Positions 5,602-13,408 of a DNA stretch of 16,060 nt are shown here, piece by piece; the first letter of the stretch is position 1, and every line of letters starts with the position of its first letter. Location of the stretch: positions 1 to 16,060 of the forward strand of contig JAISDL010000044.1 of the NCBI GenBank assembly GCA_031264825.1. Direction: 5' to 3'. Position numbers and translations under genes: made by a program. Below the pieces are notes generated by a model. It was given only the letters and a program-made list of their open reading frames with translations, was not told the DNA's origin and searched no databases. Source of the DNA: Accumulibacter sp. Its GTDB lineage: Bacteria > Pseudomonadota > Gammaproteobacteria > Burkholderiales > Rhodocyclaceae.

Positions 5602-6606
5602 ATGAAATTCACCCAACTGCTGACCGGCGTCGTGGCCGCCGCGACCCTCTCGACATCCGCCGCAGCCGCCGACACCACGCTGCTGAACGTTTCCTACGAC
5701 CCGACGCGCGAGCTTTATCAGGAATACAACGCGGCCTTCATAAAATACTGGAAGGGCAAGACGAACGAAACGCTGGTCATCAACCAGTCGCACGCCGGCT
5801 CCGGAAAGCAGGCGAGAGCCGTCATCGACGGGCAGGATGCCGACGTCGTAACACTCGCGCTCGCTTACGACATCAACGCGCTGGCGGAAAAAAAGATTCT
5901 CCCCGAAGATTGGCAAAAGCGTCTTCCACAAAACTCGTCGCCCTACACTTCGACGATCGTCTTTCTGGTGAGGAAGGGCAATCCCAAACAGATCAAGGAC
6001 TGGAACGACCTCGCAAAACCCGGCGTCGGCATCGTCACGCCCAACCCCAAGACGTCCGGCGGCGCGCGCTGGAACTACCTCGCCGCGTGGGCTTACGCGC
6101 TCGCGCAACCCGGCGGAAACGATGCGAAGGCCAAGGAGTTTGTCGGACAAATCTTCAAAAACGTCAAGGTGCTCGATTCGGGCGCGCGCGGCTCGACGAC
6201 GAGCTTCGTCGAACGCGGGATCGGCGACGTGCTGCTCGCGTGGGAAAACGAGGCCTTCCTCGCGATCAAGGAGTTGGGACCCGAAAAATTCGATGTCGTG
6301 ACGCCTTCGCTTTCGATCCTCGCCGAGCCGCCGGTGACCGTCGTCGACAAGGTCGTCGACAAGCGCGGGACGCGCAAGGTCGCGCAGGCCTACCTCGAAT
6401 ACCTCTATTCGCCCGAAGGCCAGGAAATCGCCGCGAAGCACTATTATCGTCCGCGCGACGAAAAAATCGCCGCGAAATACGCCGGCCAATTCGGCAAGGT
6501 CAATCTGATCACGATCGACGGCGTGTTCGGCGGATGGAACAAGGCGCAGAAGGAGCATTTCTCCGACGGCGGCGTATTCGACCAACTCTACGAAAATCGT
6601 AAATGA
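5602..6606 (+). CDS. sbp: Periplasmic sulfate-binding protein Sbp
   Basis: Sbp binds sulfate in the periplasm and hands it to the CysTW permease. The product is 334 residues with a signal peptide of about 23 (MKFTQLLTGVVAAATLSTSAAAA). The mature protein begins TTLLNVSYDPTRELY, the usual start of the family. Sulfate-binding motifs follow: NQSHAGSGKQARAV, DADVVTLALAYDI, LVRKGNPKQIKDW, PNPKTSGGARWNYLAAW and DSGARGSTTSFVERGIGDVL. The ATG at 5602 has AAGGAG five bases before it; an in-frame ATG at 5542 is poorly placed and would bury the signal peptide. An AT-rich patch (about 5513-5580) upstream probably holds the promoter and a CysB site, but I cannot pick the hexamers. CysP (thiosulfate-binding) is a close relative, but the motifs fit Sbp better. 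Confidence 0.92.
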   Translation: MKFTQLLTGVVAAATLSTSAAAADTTLLNVSYDPTRELYQEYNAAFIKYWKGKTNETLVINQSHAGSGKQARAVIDGQDADVVTLALAYDINALAEKKILPEDWQKRLPQNSSPYTSTIVFLVRKGNPKQIKDWNDLAKPGVGIVTPNPKTSGGARWNYLAAWAYALAQPGGNDAKAKEFVGQIFKNVKVLDSGARGSTTSFVERGIGDVLLAWENEAFLAIKELGPEKFDVVTPSLSILAEPPVTVVDKVVDKRGTRKVAQAYLEYLYSPEGQEIAAKHYYRPRDEKIAAKYAGQFGKVNLITIDGVFGGWNKAQKEHFSDGGVFDQLYENRK

Positions 6607-6715
6607 CTCCATTTCCAGTTCGTCCCTGCCTTTGTCGACTTCGCCTTGCCGTACTGCTGGTACTGTCTGCGGCTCCTCATCTCGGCAGAAACGATTTGGA
6701 AAAGGAATGAGACCT

Positions 6716-6757
6716 TCGAAGCGCGGAGCCGCACCGAACCGCGCCGCCGCGCTTCGA
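6716..6757. repeat. Strong hairpin, 11-bp perfect stem between sbp and cysT
   Basis: TCGAAGCGCGG (6716-6726) and CCGCGCTTCGA (6747-6757) are exact complements around a 20-base GC-rich loop that can fold further. It follows the sbp stop by 109 bases. No T-run follows, so it is not a standard terminator. It could protect the 3' end of the sbp transcript or reduce read-through, a common way to make more binding protein than permease. Confidence 0.6.
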
Positions 6758-6851
6758 CTCCCCCTCTTTCAAGCTCATCTATCATGTATCCACGATGTCT
6801 CCGAGCACCTGTACGCGATATCTCCGGTCTGAGCATGGATGAGAGAGTGTA

Positions 6852-6883
<32 letters not shown>

Positions 6884-6890
6884 CCCGACA

Positions 6891-6919
6891 TTCTTTACCC
6901 GCCCAAAAATCGCTATACT
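6891..6919 (+). promoter_or_regulatory. Possible cysT promoter
   Basis: TATACT (6914-6919) is a good -10 box; TTCTTT (6891-6896) at a 17-base spacing is a weak -35. A weak -35 fits a promoter that needs an activator such as CysB. The start of transcription would be about 20 bases before the cysT ATG. Confidence 0.45.
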
Positions 6920-6944
6920 TTCACTTTAAGAATCGGACGCAAAA

Positions 6945-7817
6945 ATGCCCGCGTTCCCGGCGACTGAAAATTTTTCACTGAGGAAAGTCTTTTCCTTTCA
7001 ACACAGCGTGTTGCCGGGGTTTTCATTGACGATGGGTTATTCGCTCGCCTATCTCTCGCTGATCGTCCTGATCCCCTTGGCGACCGTCTTTTTCAAATCG
7101 ACCGAACTCGGCCTTGCGGGCTTTTGGAAGACGGTGACACACCCCCGGATTCTCGCCTCGTTCAAGCTCAGTTTCGGCGCGTCTCTCATCGCGGCGGCGA
7201 TCAACGTTTTTTTCGGCTTGAATTTCGCCTGGGTGCTCTCGCGCTACCGTTTTCCGGGCAAAAAAATCCTCGACGCCTTGATCGACCTTCCGTTCGCGAT
7301 GCCGACGGCGGTCACCGGAATCACGCTCGCCACGCTCTACGCGCGCAACGGCTGGATCGGCCGCCTCTTGGCGCCGTTCGGTATCGAAGTCTCCTATACG
7401 CCGCTCGGCGTGCTCGTCGCGTCGGTCTTCATCGGCCTGCCCTTCGTCGTCAGGACGCTCCAACCCGTGCTCGAAGACCTCGAGGTCGAAGTCGAGGAAG
7501 CCGCCGCGTGCCTCGGGGCGAACCGCTGGCAAACGTTCTGGCGGGTCATTTTCCCGATCCTCACACCCGCGTTGCTGACGGGCTTCGCGCTCGCGTTCGC
7601 CCGCGCGGTCGGCGAATACGGCTCGATCGTCTTCATCGCCGGGAACATGCCGATGGTCTCAGAGATCACGCCGCTGATGATCATCACCAAACTCGAACAA
7701 TACGACTACGCGGGCGCGACCGCGATCGCCACTGTCATGCTCGTATTTTCTTTCATCATACTGTTGCTGATCAACACCCTGCAGGCGTGGTCGCGCCGCA
7801 GCCAGAAGGACGCCTGA
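6945..7817 (+). CDS. cysT: Sulfate ABC transporter permease CysT (CysU)
   Basis: CysT is one of the two inner-membrane subunits of the sulfate/thiosulfate importer. The 290 residues form about six membrane segments, for example YSLAYLSLIVLIPLATVFF (32-50) and the last at about 257-279. The EAA loop that contacts the ATPase is EEAAACLGANRWQTFWRVIF (184-203), and LIDLPFAMPTAVTGITLATLYARNGWIG (112-139) is typical of CysT. The ATG at 6945 has only a weak ribosome-binding site. The cysW ATG begins two bases after its last codon base (TGA-c-ATG), so the pair is co-translated. Confidence 0.93.
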   Translation: MPAFPATENFSLRKVFSFQHSVLPGFSLTMGYSLAYLSLIVLIPLATVFFKSTELGLAGFWKTVTHPRILASFKLSFGASLIAAAINVFFGLNFAWVLSRYRFPGKKILDALIDLPFAMPTAVTGITLATLYARNGWIGRLLAPFGIEVSYTPLGVLVASVFIGLPFVVRTLQPVLEDLEVEVEEAAACLGANRWQTFWRVIFPILTPALLTGFALAFARAVGEYGSIVFIAGNMPMVSEITPLMIITKLEQYDYAGATAIATVMLVFSFIILLLINTLQAWSRRSQKDA

Positions 7818-7818
7818 C

Positions 7819-8691
7819 ATGACGGGTTTCGTGACGCAGCCGGATTCTCCGCCCCCCGCCCGGACGCCGACGCGCGCGACGACCGAGCCGCTTTTGGTGC
7901 GCGTCATCCTCATCGGCGTCGCTTTTCTCTTTTTCGCCGTCTTTCTTCTGATCCCGCTCGCCGCCGTTTTCATCGAAGCCTTGAAGAAAGGCTGGGACAC
8001 CTACGTAAACAGCATCAGCACGCCGGACTCGATCTCGGCGATCAAGCTCACCCTCCTCGTCGCGGCGATTTCCGTTCCGCTCAACCTCGTTTTCGGCGTC
8101 GCCGCCGCGTGGTCGGTCGCAAAATTCGAATTTCGCGGGAAGCAGTTCCTGATCTCCTTGATCGACCTCCCCTTCTCCGTCTCTCCCGTCATATCCGGGC
8201 TGATCTACGTCCTCATTTTCGGCGCGCAAAGCCGCTTCGGCCAGGCATTGCGCGAACTCGACGTTCGCGTGCTCTTCGCCGTTCCGGGGATCGTCCTCGC
8301 AACGATCTTCGTGACCTTCCCCTTCGTCGCGCGCGAATTGATCCCTCTGATGCAAGCGCAGGGCAACGACGAGGAAGAAGCCGCCGTCATGCTCGGCGCG
8401 GGCGGATTCACGACCTTCTTCCGCGTCACCCTGCCCAACATCAAATGGGGACTCATGTACGGGATCATCCTTTGCAACGCGCGCGCGATGGGCGAATTCG
8501 GCGCGGTCTCGGTCGTTTCCGGGCACATTCGCGGGCTGACGAACACGATTCCTCTGCACGTCGAGATTCTCTACAACGAATATAATTTCGTCCCGGCTTT
8601 CGCCGTCGCCTCGCTGCTGGCGCTCCTGGCCCTCTTGACGCTGTGCGTCAAGAGTTTCATCGAATGGCGGCGCGGCGGCCTCGAAGCCTGA
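7819..8691 (+). CDS. cysW: Sulfate ABC transporter permease CysW
   Basis: CysW is the second membrane subunit of the sulfate importer and pairs with CysT. The 290-residue protein starts with a Pro- and Thr-rich stretch (residues 1-24), then a membrane segment at about 28-53. LIDLPFSVSPVISGLIYVLIFG (114-135) and the EAA loop EEEAAVMLGAGGFTTFFRVT (185-204) mark the family. NARAMGEFGAVSVVSGHIRG is the usual CysW C-terminal motif. It lies one base after cysT. A cysA gene normally follows; here the next gene, 53 bases on, is cysB. Confidence 0.93.
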   Translation: MTGFVTQPDSPPPARTPTRATTEPLLVRVILIGVAFLFFAVFLLIPLAAVFIEALKKGWDTYVNSISTPDSISAIKLTLLVAAISVPLNLVFGVAAAWSVAKFEFRGKQFLISLIDLPFSVSPVISGLIYVLIFGAQSRFGQALRELDVRVLFAVPGIVLATIFVTFPFVARELIPLMQAQGNDEEEAAVMLGAGGFTTFFRVTLPNIKWGLMYGIILCNARAMGEFGAVSVVSGHIRGLTNTIPLHVEILYNEYNFVPAFAVASLLALLALLTLCVKSFIEWRRGGLEA

Positions 8692-8744
8692 GGCCCAGGC
8701 AGGAGAAAACCGCACTCCGTTCGTATCCGCACGAAAGGTAAAAA

Positions 8745-9695
8745 ATGAACTTCCAGCAGCTCCGCATCGTTCGGGAAACCGTCCGGCAGGATTTCAACCT
8801 GACGACGGTCGCCAACGCGCTCTTCACTTCGCAGCCCGGAGTTTCCAAGCACATCAAGGACCTCGAAGACGAACTCGGAATCGAAATCTTCATCCGGCGC
8901 GGGAAAAGGCTTCTCGGACTCACCGAGCCGGGCAAGGAACTTCTGACCGTCGTCGAACGGATTCTTCTCGACACGCAGAACGCCCGAAGCATCGCGGACC
9001 ATTTTTCAAACTCCGAGAGCGGCCGCCTCGTCATCGCGACGACGCACACGCAGGCGCGCTACGCGCTGCCGGACAATATCAAGAAATTCAGGGCGGAATA
9101 CCCCCGCGTACACCTCGTCCTGCACCAAGCAAGCCCGCGCGAAATCGCGGAACTTCTGACCGCCGGCGAAGCCGACATCGGCATCGCCACCGAGTGGTTG
9201 AGCAGCGTTCCTGAATTCGTCACCTTCCCGTACTACAGTTGGCGGCACGCGCTCGTCGTCCCGAAGAAGCATCCGCTGACGAAGCGCGCGCACGTCTCGC
9301 TCGCCGACATCGCCGAGCATCCGATCATCACCTACCACGAGAGCTTCACCGGCCGTCCCAACATCGACCGCGCGTTCGCCGAGGCCGGAATCGTCCCGGA
9401 CATCGTCCTCTCGGCGATCGACGCCGACGTCATTAAAACCTACGTCGAGATCGGCCTCGGCGTCGGGATCGTCGCGTCGATGTCGTACGACTCAAAGCGC
9501 GACGAAAACCTCGCGCTGATCGAAATCCCCGACCTCTTCAGGCCCAACACGACGCGCATCGCGCTTCGCCGCGGCGTCTACCTCCGAAGCTACGTATACG
9601 CCTTCATCCACAAACTCATCCCCGAACTTTCGGAAGAAAGAGTCGGAGAATTCCTGCGGAATACGCAGGCCGCGCAGGTCGATTTCGTGATTTGA
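8745..9695 (+). CDS. cysB: CysB-type LysR regulator of sulfur assimilation
   Basis: CysB activates sulfate uptake and cysteine genes with N-acetylserine as inducer. The 316-residue protein has a LysR helix-turn-helix (1-60; LTTVANALFTSQPGVSKHIKDLEDELG). The CysB signature TTHTQARYALP is at 99-109. The inducer- or sulfate-contacting residues known in enteric CysB (Thr100, Thr102, Gln103, Thr149, Thr202) are all present at identical numbers, in THTQ, IATE and ESFTGRP. The start ATG at 8745 follows AAAGG. It lies 53 bases after cysW on the same strand and is probably co-transcribed; it likely controls sbp and cysTW. Cbl is a close paralogue and cannot be fully excluded. Confidence 0.92.
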   Translation: MNFQQLRIVRETVRQDFNLTTVANALFTSQPGVSKHIKDLEDELGIEIFIRRGKRLLGLTEPGKELLTVVERILLDTQNARSIADHFSNSESGRLVIATTHTQARYALPDNIKKFRAEYPRVHLVLHQASPREIAELLTAGEADIGIATEWLSSVPEFVTFPYYSWRHALVVPKKHPLTKRAHVSLADIAEHPIITYHESFTGRPNIDRAFAEAGIVPDIVLSAIDADVIKTYVEIGLGVGIVASMSYDSKRDENLALIEIPDLFRPNTTRIALRRGVYLRSYVYAFIHKLIPELSEERVGEFLRNTQAAQVDFVI

Positions 9696-9757
9696 TCCGG
9701 GAAATACGCTCGACCGTTCGTGCATGAAAATTTCACCTATTCGGAGGATTTTAAGCG

Positions 9758-10396
9758 ATGGGACTATTCGACTTCATCAAAAAAACGAAGCCGTCGTATC
9801 ATCTCGAAAATATACCGGCAGCGCAGGAAAAAGCGGGCGCGAGAAAATTCACAAGGCCGACGGCGGAGGAAATCGCCGGTTTGAAAATCGGCGAAATGGT
9901 TCGTCTGTTTTTCGTGCTGGATTTTGAAACGAGCGACGGTTGCCGCGCCGAAAGGATGTGGGTCGAAATTTCCGAAATAGACGGGCGCAATTTCAAGGGC
10001 TTCCTGACGAATCGGCCTGTTTATATCAAAGACGTATCAATGGGCGACGTCGTCGAGTTTTCGGGCGACAACATAGCGACGGTCCTGGTATCCCAAGGTT
10101 TCGATGAAAAAAAGAAGGCGCTTGTGTCGAAAAGAGCGATTGCAAAAGGCGAGATAAACTGGGCGCTCAAGGACGAGCCGCATAATGAGATGGACAGCGG
10201 CTGGCAGTTGTTTTACGGCGACGAGGACGATGAATACAATTCGGACGCTTCCAATATACGGATATTGACGCTCGAAGACGTATTGTCCTTCGAACCCAAA
10301 CTCGAAGAAGTTTTTGCGTCGGAACACAACGCGTTCGAATGGGACGAAAGCGCTATGAGATTCGTCGAGGTCAAGGAATATCACCCCCCGGAATGA
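9758..10396 (+). CDS. Two-domain protein, DUF2314-like plus DUF2185-like (immunity-type)
   Basis: A 212-residue soluble, acidic protein. Residues about 20-110 look like DUF2314: GEMVRLFFVLDF, ERMWVEISEIDGRNFKGFL and a GDVVEFSGDNI turn. Residues about 122-206 look like DUF2185: SKRAIAKGEINWALKDE, DSGWQLFYGDEDDEY (146-160), a region ending in ILTLEDVL, and a C-terminal FEWDESAMRFVEV. Family names are from memory. DUF2185 proteins are often linked to immunity against polymorphic toxins, but no toxin gene is visible here. The start at 9758 has GGAGG ten bases upstream. The codons are more AT-rich than those of cysB and eno, which suggests recent arrival. Function unknown. Confidence 0.7.
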   Translation: MGLFDFIKKTKPSYHLENIPAAQEKAGARKFTRPTAEEIAGLKIGEMVRLFFVLDFETSDGCRAERMWVEISEIDGRNFKGFLTNRPVYIKDVSMGDVVEFSGDNIATVLVSQGFDEKKKALVSKRAIAKGEINWALKDEPHNEMDSGWQLFYGDEDDEYNSDASNIRILTLEDVLSFEPKLEEVFASEHNAFEWDESAMRFVEVKEYHPPE

Positions 10397-10431
10397 ATAT
10401 TTCCAAACAATCCACGGGCTTCAAGGTGGAA

Positions 10432-10437
10432 TATAAT
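10432..10437 (+). promoter_or_regulatory. Possible -10 box of the SIMPL gene
   Basis: A perfect TATAAT 29 bases before the start at 10467. No clear -35 hexamer stands at 16-18 bases upstream, so this is tentative. Confidence 0.4.
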
Positions 10438-10466
10438 TTCCCGATCTCGACCCGACAGGAGGCGCT

Positions 10467-11150
10467 ATGAAGGCTTTTGTGTTTTGCGTTGCCGTTCTTT
10501 CTTCGATTCTTGCGTTCCCGTGTGCCGACGCCGCGCCCGCAAAATCAACGCCCAGGCCGGCGAGGATCGACATTTCAGTCACGGCAGAGGTTTCCGCCGT
10601 CAACGACCAGTTCCGCGCGACCGTCGTCACCGCCGACTCCGGGAAAACGCCGGGAGAAATCGCGCAGAAAATCAACGCGGACATCGCCACCGCGATCGCC
10701 GTGGCGCGCGCGTACCCCGCCGTCAAAGTCCAGAGCGGAAACACGTCCACAAGCCCGAACTATGGCTCGAAGGATAGAATCGAATCGTGGACGATGCGCT
10801 CCGAACTGCTTCTCGAATCCCCGGACGTGGCGCAGCTCTCCGAACTGCTCGGCAAACTGCCGCCGTCGATCGGGATTTCGAGTCTCGGACAATACCCTGG
10901 GCCGAAAAACCAGGAAAACGCCGAAAACGCGGCGATTCTCGAAGGCATCGCCGCGTTCAAGAAACGCGCGAAACTCGTCGCGGACACGTTTGGAAAGCCC
11001 TACCGCATCACAAAGATGCAGATAAACACGCGAGACCACTTTTCGCCAAGGCCGCTCTCCGCCGCGATCAAGTCGTCGGCACCGATCGAGGCAGGCGAGA
11101 CGCGCGTCAGCGTCACCGTGTCGGGGCAGATCGAAATCGGCACTCGGTAA
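10467..11150 (+). CDS. Secreted SIMPL-domain (DUF541) protein
   Basis: A 227-residue exported protein with a signal peptide of about 22 residues (MKAFVFCVAVLSSILAFPCADA). The SIMPL domain fills the rest: RIDISVTAEVSAVNDQFRA, then IAQKINADIATAIAVARAYP, VKVQSGNTSTSPNY, IESWTMRSELLLES, ISSLGQYPG, and a late AFKKRAKLVADTFGKPYRITKMQI. The C-terminal strand VSVTVSGQIEIG ends the fold. SIMPL proteins lie in the periplasm or outer membrane and their biochemical role is poorly known; some are linked to oxidative or envelope stress. AGGAGG lies four bases before the ATG. It converges with ftsB, leaving 42 bases between their stops. Confidence 0.85.
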   Translation: MKAFVFCVAVLSSILAFPCADAAPAKSTPRPARIDISVTAEVSAVNDQFRATVVTADSGKTPGEIAQKINADIATAIAVARAYPAVKVQSGNTSTSPNYGSKDRIESWTMRSELLLESPDVAQLSELLGKLPPSIGISSLGQYPGPKNQENAENAAILEGIAAFKKRAKLVADTFGKPYRITKMQINTRDHFSPRPLSAAIKSSAPIEAGETRVSVTVSGQIEIGTR

Positions 11151-11166
11151 GGCGAAGCCGCGGGCC

Positions 11167-11180
11167 TTTCGTCGACGAAA
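11167..11180. other. 14-bp palindrome in the gap between converging genes
   Basis: TTTCGTCGACGAAA is perfectly symmetric and lies between the stop codons of the SIMPL gene and ftsB. It could form a short hairpin serving as a two-way transcript end, but with few paired bases and no long T-run this is weak. Confidence 0.35.
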
Positions 11181-11192
11181 AGCTGCCGGTCG

Positions 11193-11564
11193 CTACCGAC
11201 CCGCATTTCCGACGTTCCCAACATTTCCGACGTTCCCAACATTTCCGACGCTTTCGACGTTTCCGGCGCCCTCGTCGGTCTGCGCGTCGCCGTTTTTTTC
11301 GGGAACCTGGACGAAAATCTCGTCCCTGCGAATCATGCCGAGTTCGTAGCGCGCGCGCTCCTCGATCGCGTCGTAGCCTTCCTTGAGGTCGCGCACTTCG
11401 GCTTCCATTCCGGCGTTGCGGATTTCGAGCTTCCGGTTGGTCTCCCTTTGCTGCTGGAGTTGTTTATCGACGTCCCACACGCGCAACCAACCGCCCTTCC
11501 CGATCCAAAGCGGATATTGCAGGGCAATCAGCAGAAGGATCAGTACGACGGATAGCCAGCGCAT
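11193..11564 (-). CDS. ftsB: Cell division protein FtsB with a repeat-encoded tail
   Basis: FtsB is a small inner-membrane protein that joins FtsL and FtsQ in the divisome and helps activate septal wall synthesis. The 123-residue protein begins with one membrane span (residues 4-20, LSVVLILLLIALQYPLW), then WRVW-like RVWDV, a coiled coil (about 34-65, with LQQQRETNRKLEIRN) and the family motif GYDAIEERARYELGMIRRDEIF (63-84). Usual length is about 90-105. Here the last 25 or so residues are extra, made mostly of Gly-Asn-Val triplets encoded by a tandem DNA repeat. It follows eno on the minus strand with a 77-base gap, the usual gene order. Confidence 0.9.
   Translation of the reverse strand: MRWLSVVLILLLIALQYPLWIGKGGWLRVWDVDKQLQQQRETNRKLEIRNAGMEAEVRDLKEGYDAIEERARYELGMIRRDEIFVQVPEKNGDAQTDEGAGNVESVGNVGNVGNVGNVGNAGR
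11205..11250. repeat. 18-bp tandem repeat within the 3' end of ftsB
   Basis: ATTTCCGACGTTCCCAAC occurs twice exactly (11205-11222 and 11223-11240), followed by ATTTCCGACG (11241-11250). Each 18-mer is itself two diverged 9-mers. Both periods are multiples of three, so gain or loss of units keeps the ftsB frame and changes the number of Gly-Asn-Val triplets. Confidence 0.85.
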
Positions 11565-11595
11565 CGGCCCGGTCCGAGATCAATTCGCCAAGGCG

Positions 11596-11614
11596 GGCGG
11601 CTCAAAAAGCCGCC
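11596..11614. other. 7-bp hairpin between eno and ftsB
   Basis: GGCGGCT (11596-11602) and AGCCGCC (11608-11614) pair around a five-base loop. Read on the minus strand it follows the eno stop by 27 bases. No T-run follows, so it is more likely an mRNA processing or stability element, or a weak end, than a strong terminator. Confidence 0.45.
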
Positions 11615-11641
11615 TCGCCCTGAAGAAGCGCTCCGCGCGTT

Positions 11642-12925
11642 TCACCGGAGGCTGAAAAACGCCTCGCGTCCCGGATACCCCGCCGTGTCGCCGAGGTCTT
11701 CTTCGATGCGAAGCAGTTGATTGTATTTTGCGATACGCTCGGAACGCGACAAGGACCCGGTCTTGATCTGCAAGGCGTTGACGCCGACGGCGATATCAGC
11801 GATCGTACTGTCCTCGGTTTCGCCGGAGCGGTGCGAAATCACGACCGAATACCCGGCGCGCTTGGCCATCTCGATCGCGGCAAAGGTTTCCGAAAGCGTT
11901 CCGATCTGGTTGATCTTGATCAGGATCGAATTGGCGACGCCTTTTTTGATCCCTTCCCTGAAAATCCGCGTGTTGGTGACGAAAATGTCGTCGCCGACGA
12001 GTTGTACCTTCTTGCCGAGGCGGTCCGTGAGTTGCTTCCATCCGTCCCAATCGTTCTCGGCCATCCCGTCCTCGATCGAAATGATCGGGAAGCGCCCGAC
12101 CAGGTCGGCGAGATAGTCGATGAACTGCGGGGCGTCGAGTTGGAGGGATTCGCCGGACAGATGATACTTCCCGTCCCTGAAGAATTCCGACGCGGCGCAA
12201 TCGAGGCCGATCAGGACGTCGTCTCCCGGCGCGTAATTCGCCGTTTCGATCGCTTGGACGATGAGTTGCAGCGCTTCGGCGTGGTTCGCAAGGTTCGGCG
12301 CGAAGCCGCCTTCGTCGCCGACGGCGGTGGGGAAGCCTTTTTTGTCGAGCAACTTTTTGAGCGCGTGAAAAACTTCGGCGCCGCAGCGCAAGGCTTCGCT
12401 GAAGGATTTCTGGGCGACCGGGAGGATCATGAACTCCTGAAAGTCCAGGCTGTTGTTGGCGTGCTCGCCGCCGTTGATGATGTTCATCTGCGGAACCGGC
12501 ATCTGCATCGGCCCCGCGCCGCCGAAATAGCGGTAGAGCGGCAAGCCCGACTCTTCGGCGGCGGCCTTCGCGATGGCGAGCGAAACGGACAGAATCGCGT
12601 TCGCGCCAAGGCGGGACTTGTTTTCGGTACCGTCCAGGCCGATCAGTGTCTGGTCGATGAAAGCCTGTTCCTGCGCGTCGAGACCGATGATCGCCTCGGC
12701 GATTTCGGTATTGACGTTTTCGACGGCTTTTACGACGCCTTTTCCAAGATAGCGCGCGGCGTCGCCGTCCCGAAGCTCGATGGCCTCGCGGGAACCCGTC
12801 GACGCGCCCGACGGAACCGCCGCCCGCCCCATCACACCCGATTCGAGCAGGACATCGCATTCGACCGTGGGGTTCCCACGGGAATCGAGAATTTCACGCG
12901 CAATGACATCAACGATTGAACTCAT
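11642..12925 (-). CDS. eno: Enolase
   Basis: Enolase converts 2-phosphoglycerate to phosphoenolpyruvate in glycolysis. The 427-residue protein is full length. Active-site residues are all visible: Ser41 loop PSGASTGSREA (38-48), NGGEHANN (151-158), Glu205 in GDEGGFAP, the magnesium ligands Asp241, Glu285 and Asp312, the catalytic base Lys337 in ILIKINQIGT, and Lys388 in QIKTGS. SHRSGETEDS (364-373) is the family signature. The start is ATG at 12925. It lies downstream of pyrG-kdsA, an order common in beta- and gammaproteobacteria; PEP made here is also the KdsA substrate. Confidence 0.98.
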   Translation of the reverse strand: MSSIVDVIAREILDSRGNPTVECDVLLESGVMGRAAVPSGASTGSREAIELRDGDAARYLGKGVVKAVENVNTEIAEAIIGLDAQEQAFIDQTLIGLDGTENKSRLGANAILSVSLAIAKAAAEESGLPLYRYFGGAGPMQMPVPQMNIINGGEHANNSLDFQEFMILPVAQKSFSEALRCGAEVFHALKKLLDKKGFPTAVGDEGGFAPNLANHAEALQLIVQAIETANYAPGDDVLIGLDCAASEFFRDGKYHLSGESLQLDAPQFIDYLADLVGRFPIISIEDGMAENDWDGWKQLTDRLGKKVQLVGDDIFVTNTRIFREGIKKGVANSILIKINQIGTLSETFAAIEMAKRAGYSVVISHRSGETEDSTIADIAVGVNALQIKTGSLSRSERIAKYNQLLRIEEDLGDTAGYPGREAFFSLR

Positions 12926-12991
12926 GGTCTCATTTCCTTTTCGTTTAACTGACAGATCCGTTTAAAACTTCCCCGATCATCGAAATCTTTC

Positions 12992-13408
12992 CTATATCCG
13001 GATCCCGCCCGGAAAAATGATTTCCCCATCATCCGAACTCACGTCAAAAAAACCGACATCATGCTCTTTTGCCAGTTTCTTGGTCGTTTCAAACACTTCA
13101 TCGACCAATGACCATGAAAAAGCGGCATAGATCACCTCTTTTCCGATCGAGTAATCTGTAACATATGAATCGTTTCCCGTCTCTTCCATTTTTTCCAATG
13201 CTTCGTCATCGGGAGCATAAGGCCCATTCATCTGGGGAAATTTTTTTATCATCGCCATGAACCAGTTTCTCACACCATTCGAAGTCACCGCCGGATCGTC
13301 GTATTCGTGATCCTCAGTCCACTCCGTCTGTTTTTCATACCATCCCATGAAATCCTTCCGGTTTCCCGGAGCCGCCGTTTTTTCAAAAACCATCAAATCG
13401 TAACTCAT
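12992..13408 (-). CDS. Small acidic immunity-like protein of unknown function
   Basis: A 138-residue cytosolic protein without signal or membrane segment. Visible motifs are MSYDLMVFEKTAAP (1-14), FMGWYEKQTEW (20-30), YDDPAVTS (36-43), FPQMNGPYAPDDE (57-69), TDYSIGKEVIYAAFSWS (84-100) and VGFFDVSSDDGEIIFPGG (118-135). I recognise this as a widespread small hypothetical family that often sits near toxin-immunity loci, but I cannot give it a firm name. Its ATG overlaps the kdsA stop (ATGA), so it is translated with kdsA; eno follows after 66 bases. The codons are more AT-rich than those of kdsA, pyrG and eno, which suggests it was inserted into the operon. No toxin is visible nearby. Confidence 0.75.
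   Translation of the reverse strand: MSYDLMVFEKTAAPGNRKDFMGWYEKQTEWTEDHEYDDPAVTSNGVRNWFMAMIKKFPQMNGPYAPDDEALEKMEETGNDSYVTDYSIGKEVIYAAFSWSLVDEVFETTKKLAKEHDVGFFDVSSDDGEIIFPGGIRI

Noticed and set aside
7771..8715. A 314-residue acidic open frame opposite cysW
   Set aside because: It is a mirror frame of membrane-protein codons; cysW has the permease motifs.
11717..12919. A 400-residue open frame on the plus strand opposite eno
   Set aside because: It is a mirror of the enolase codons in GC-rich DNA, has no recognisable motif or ribosome-binding site, and eno is certain.
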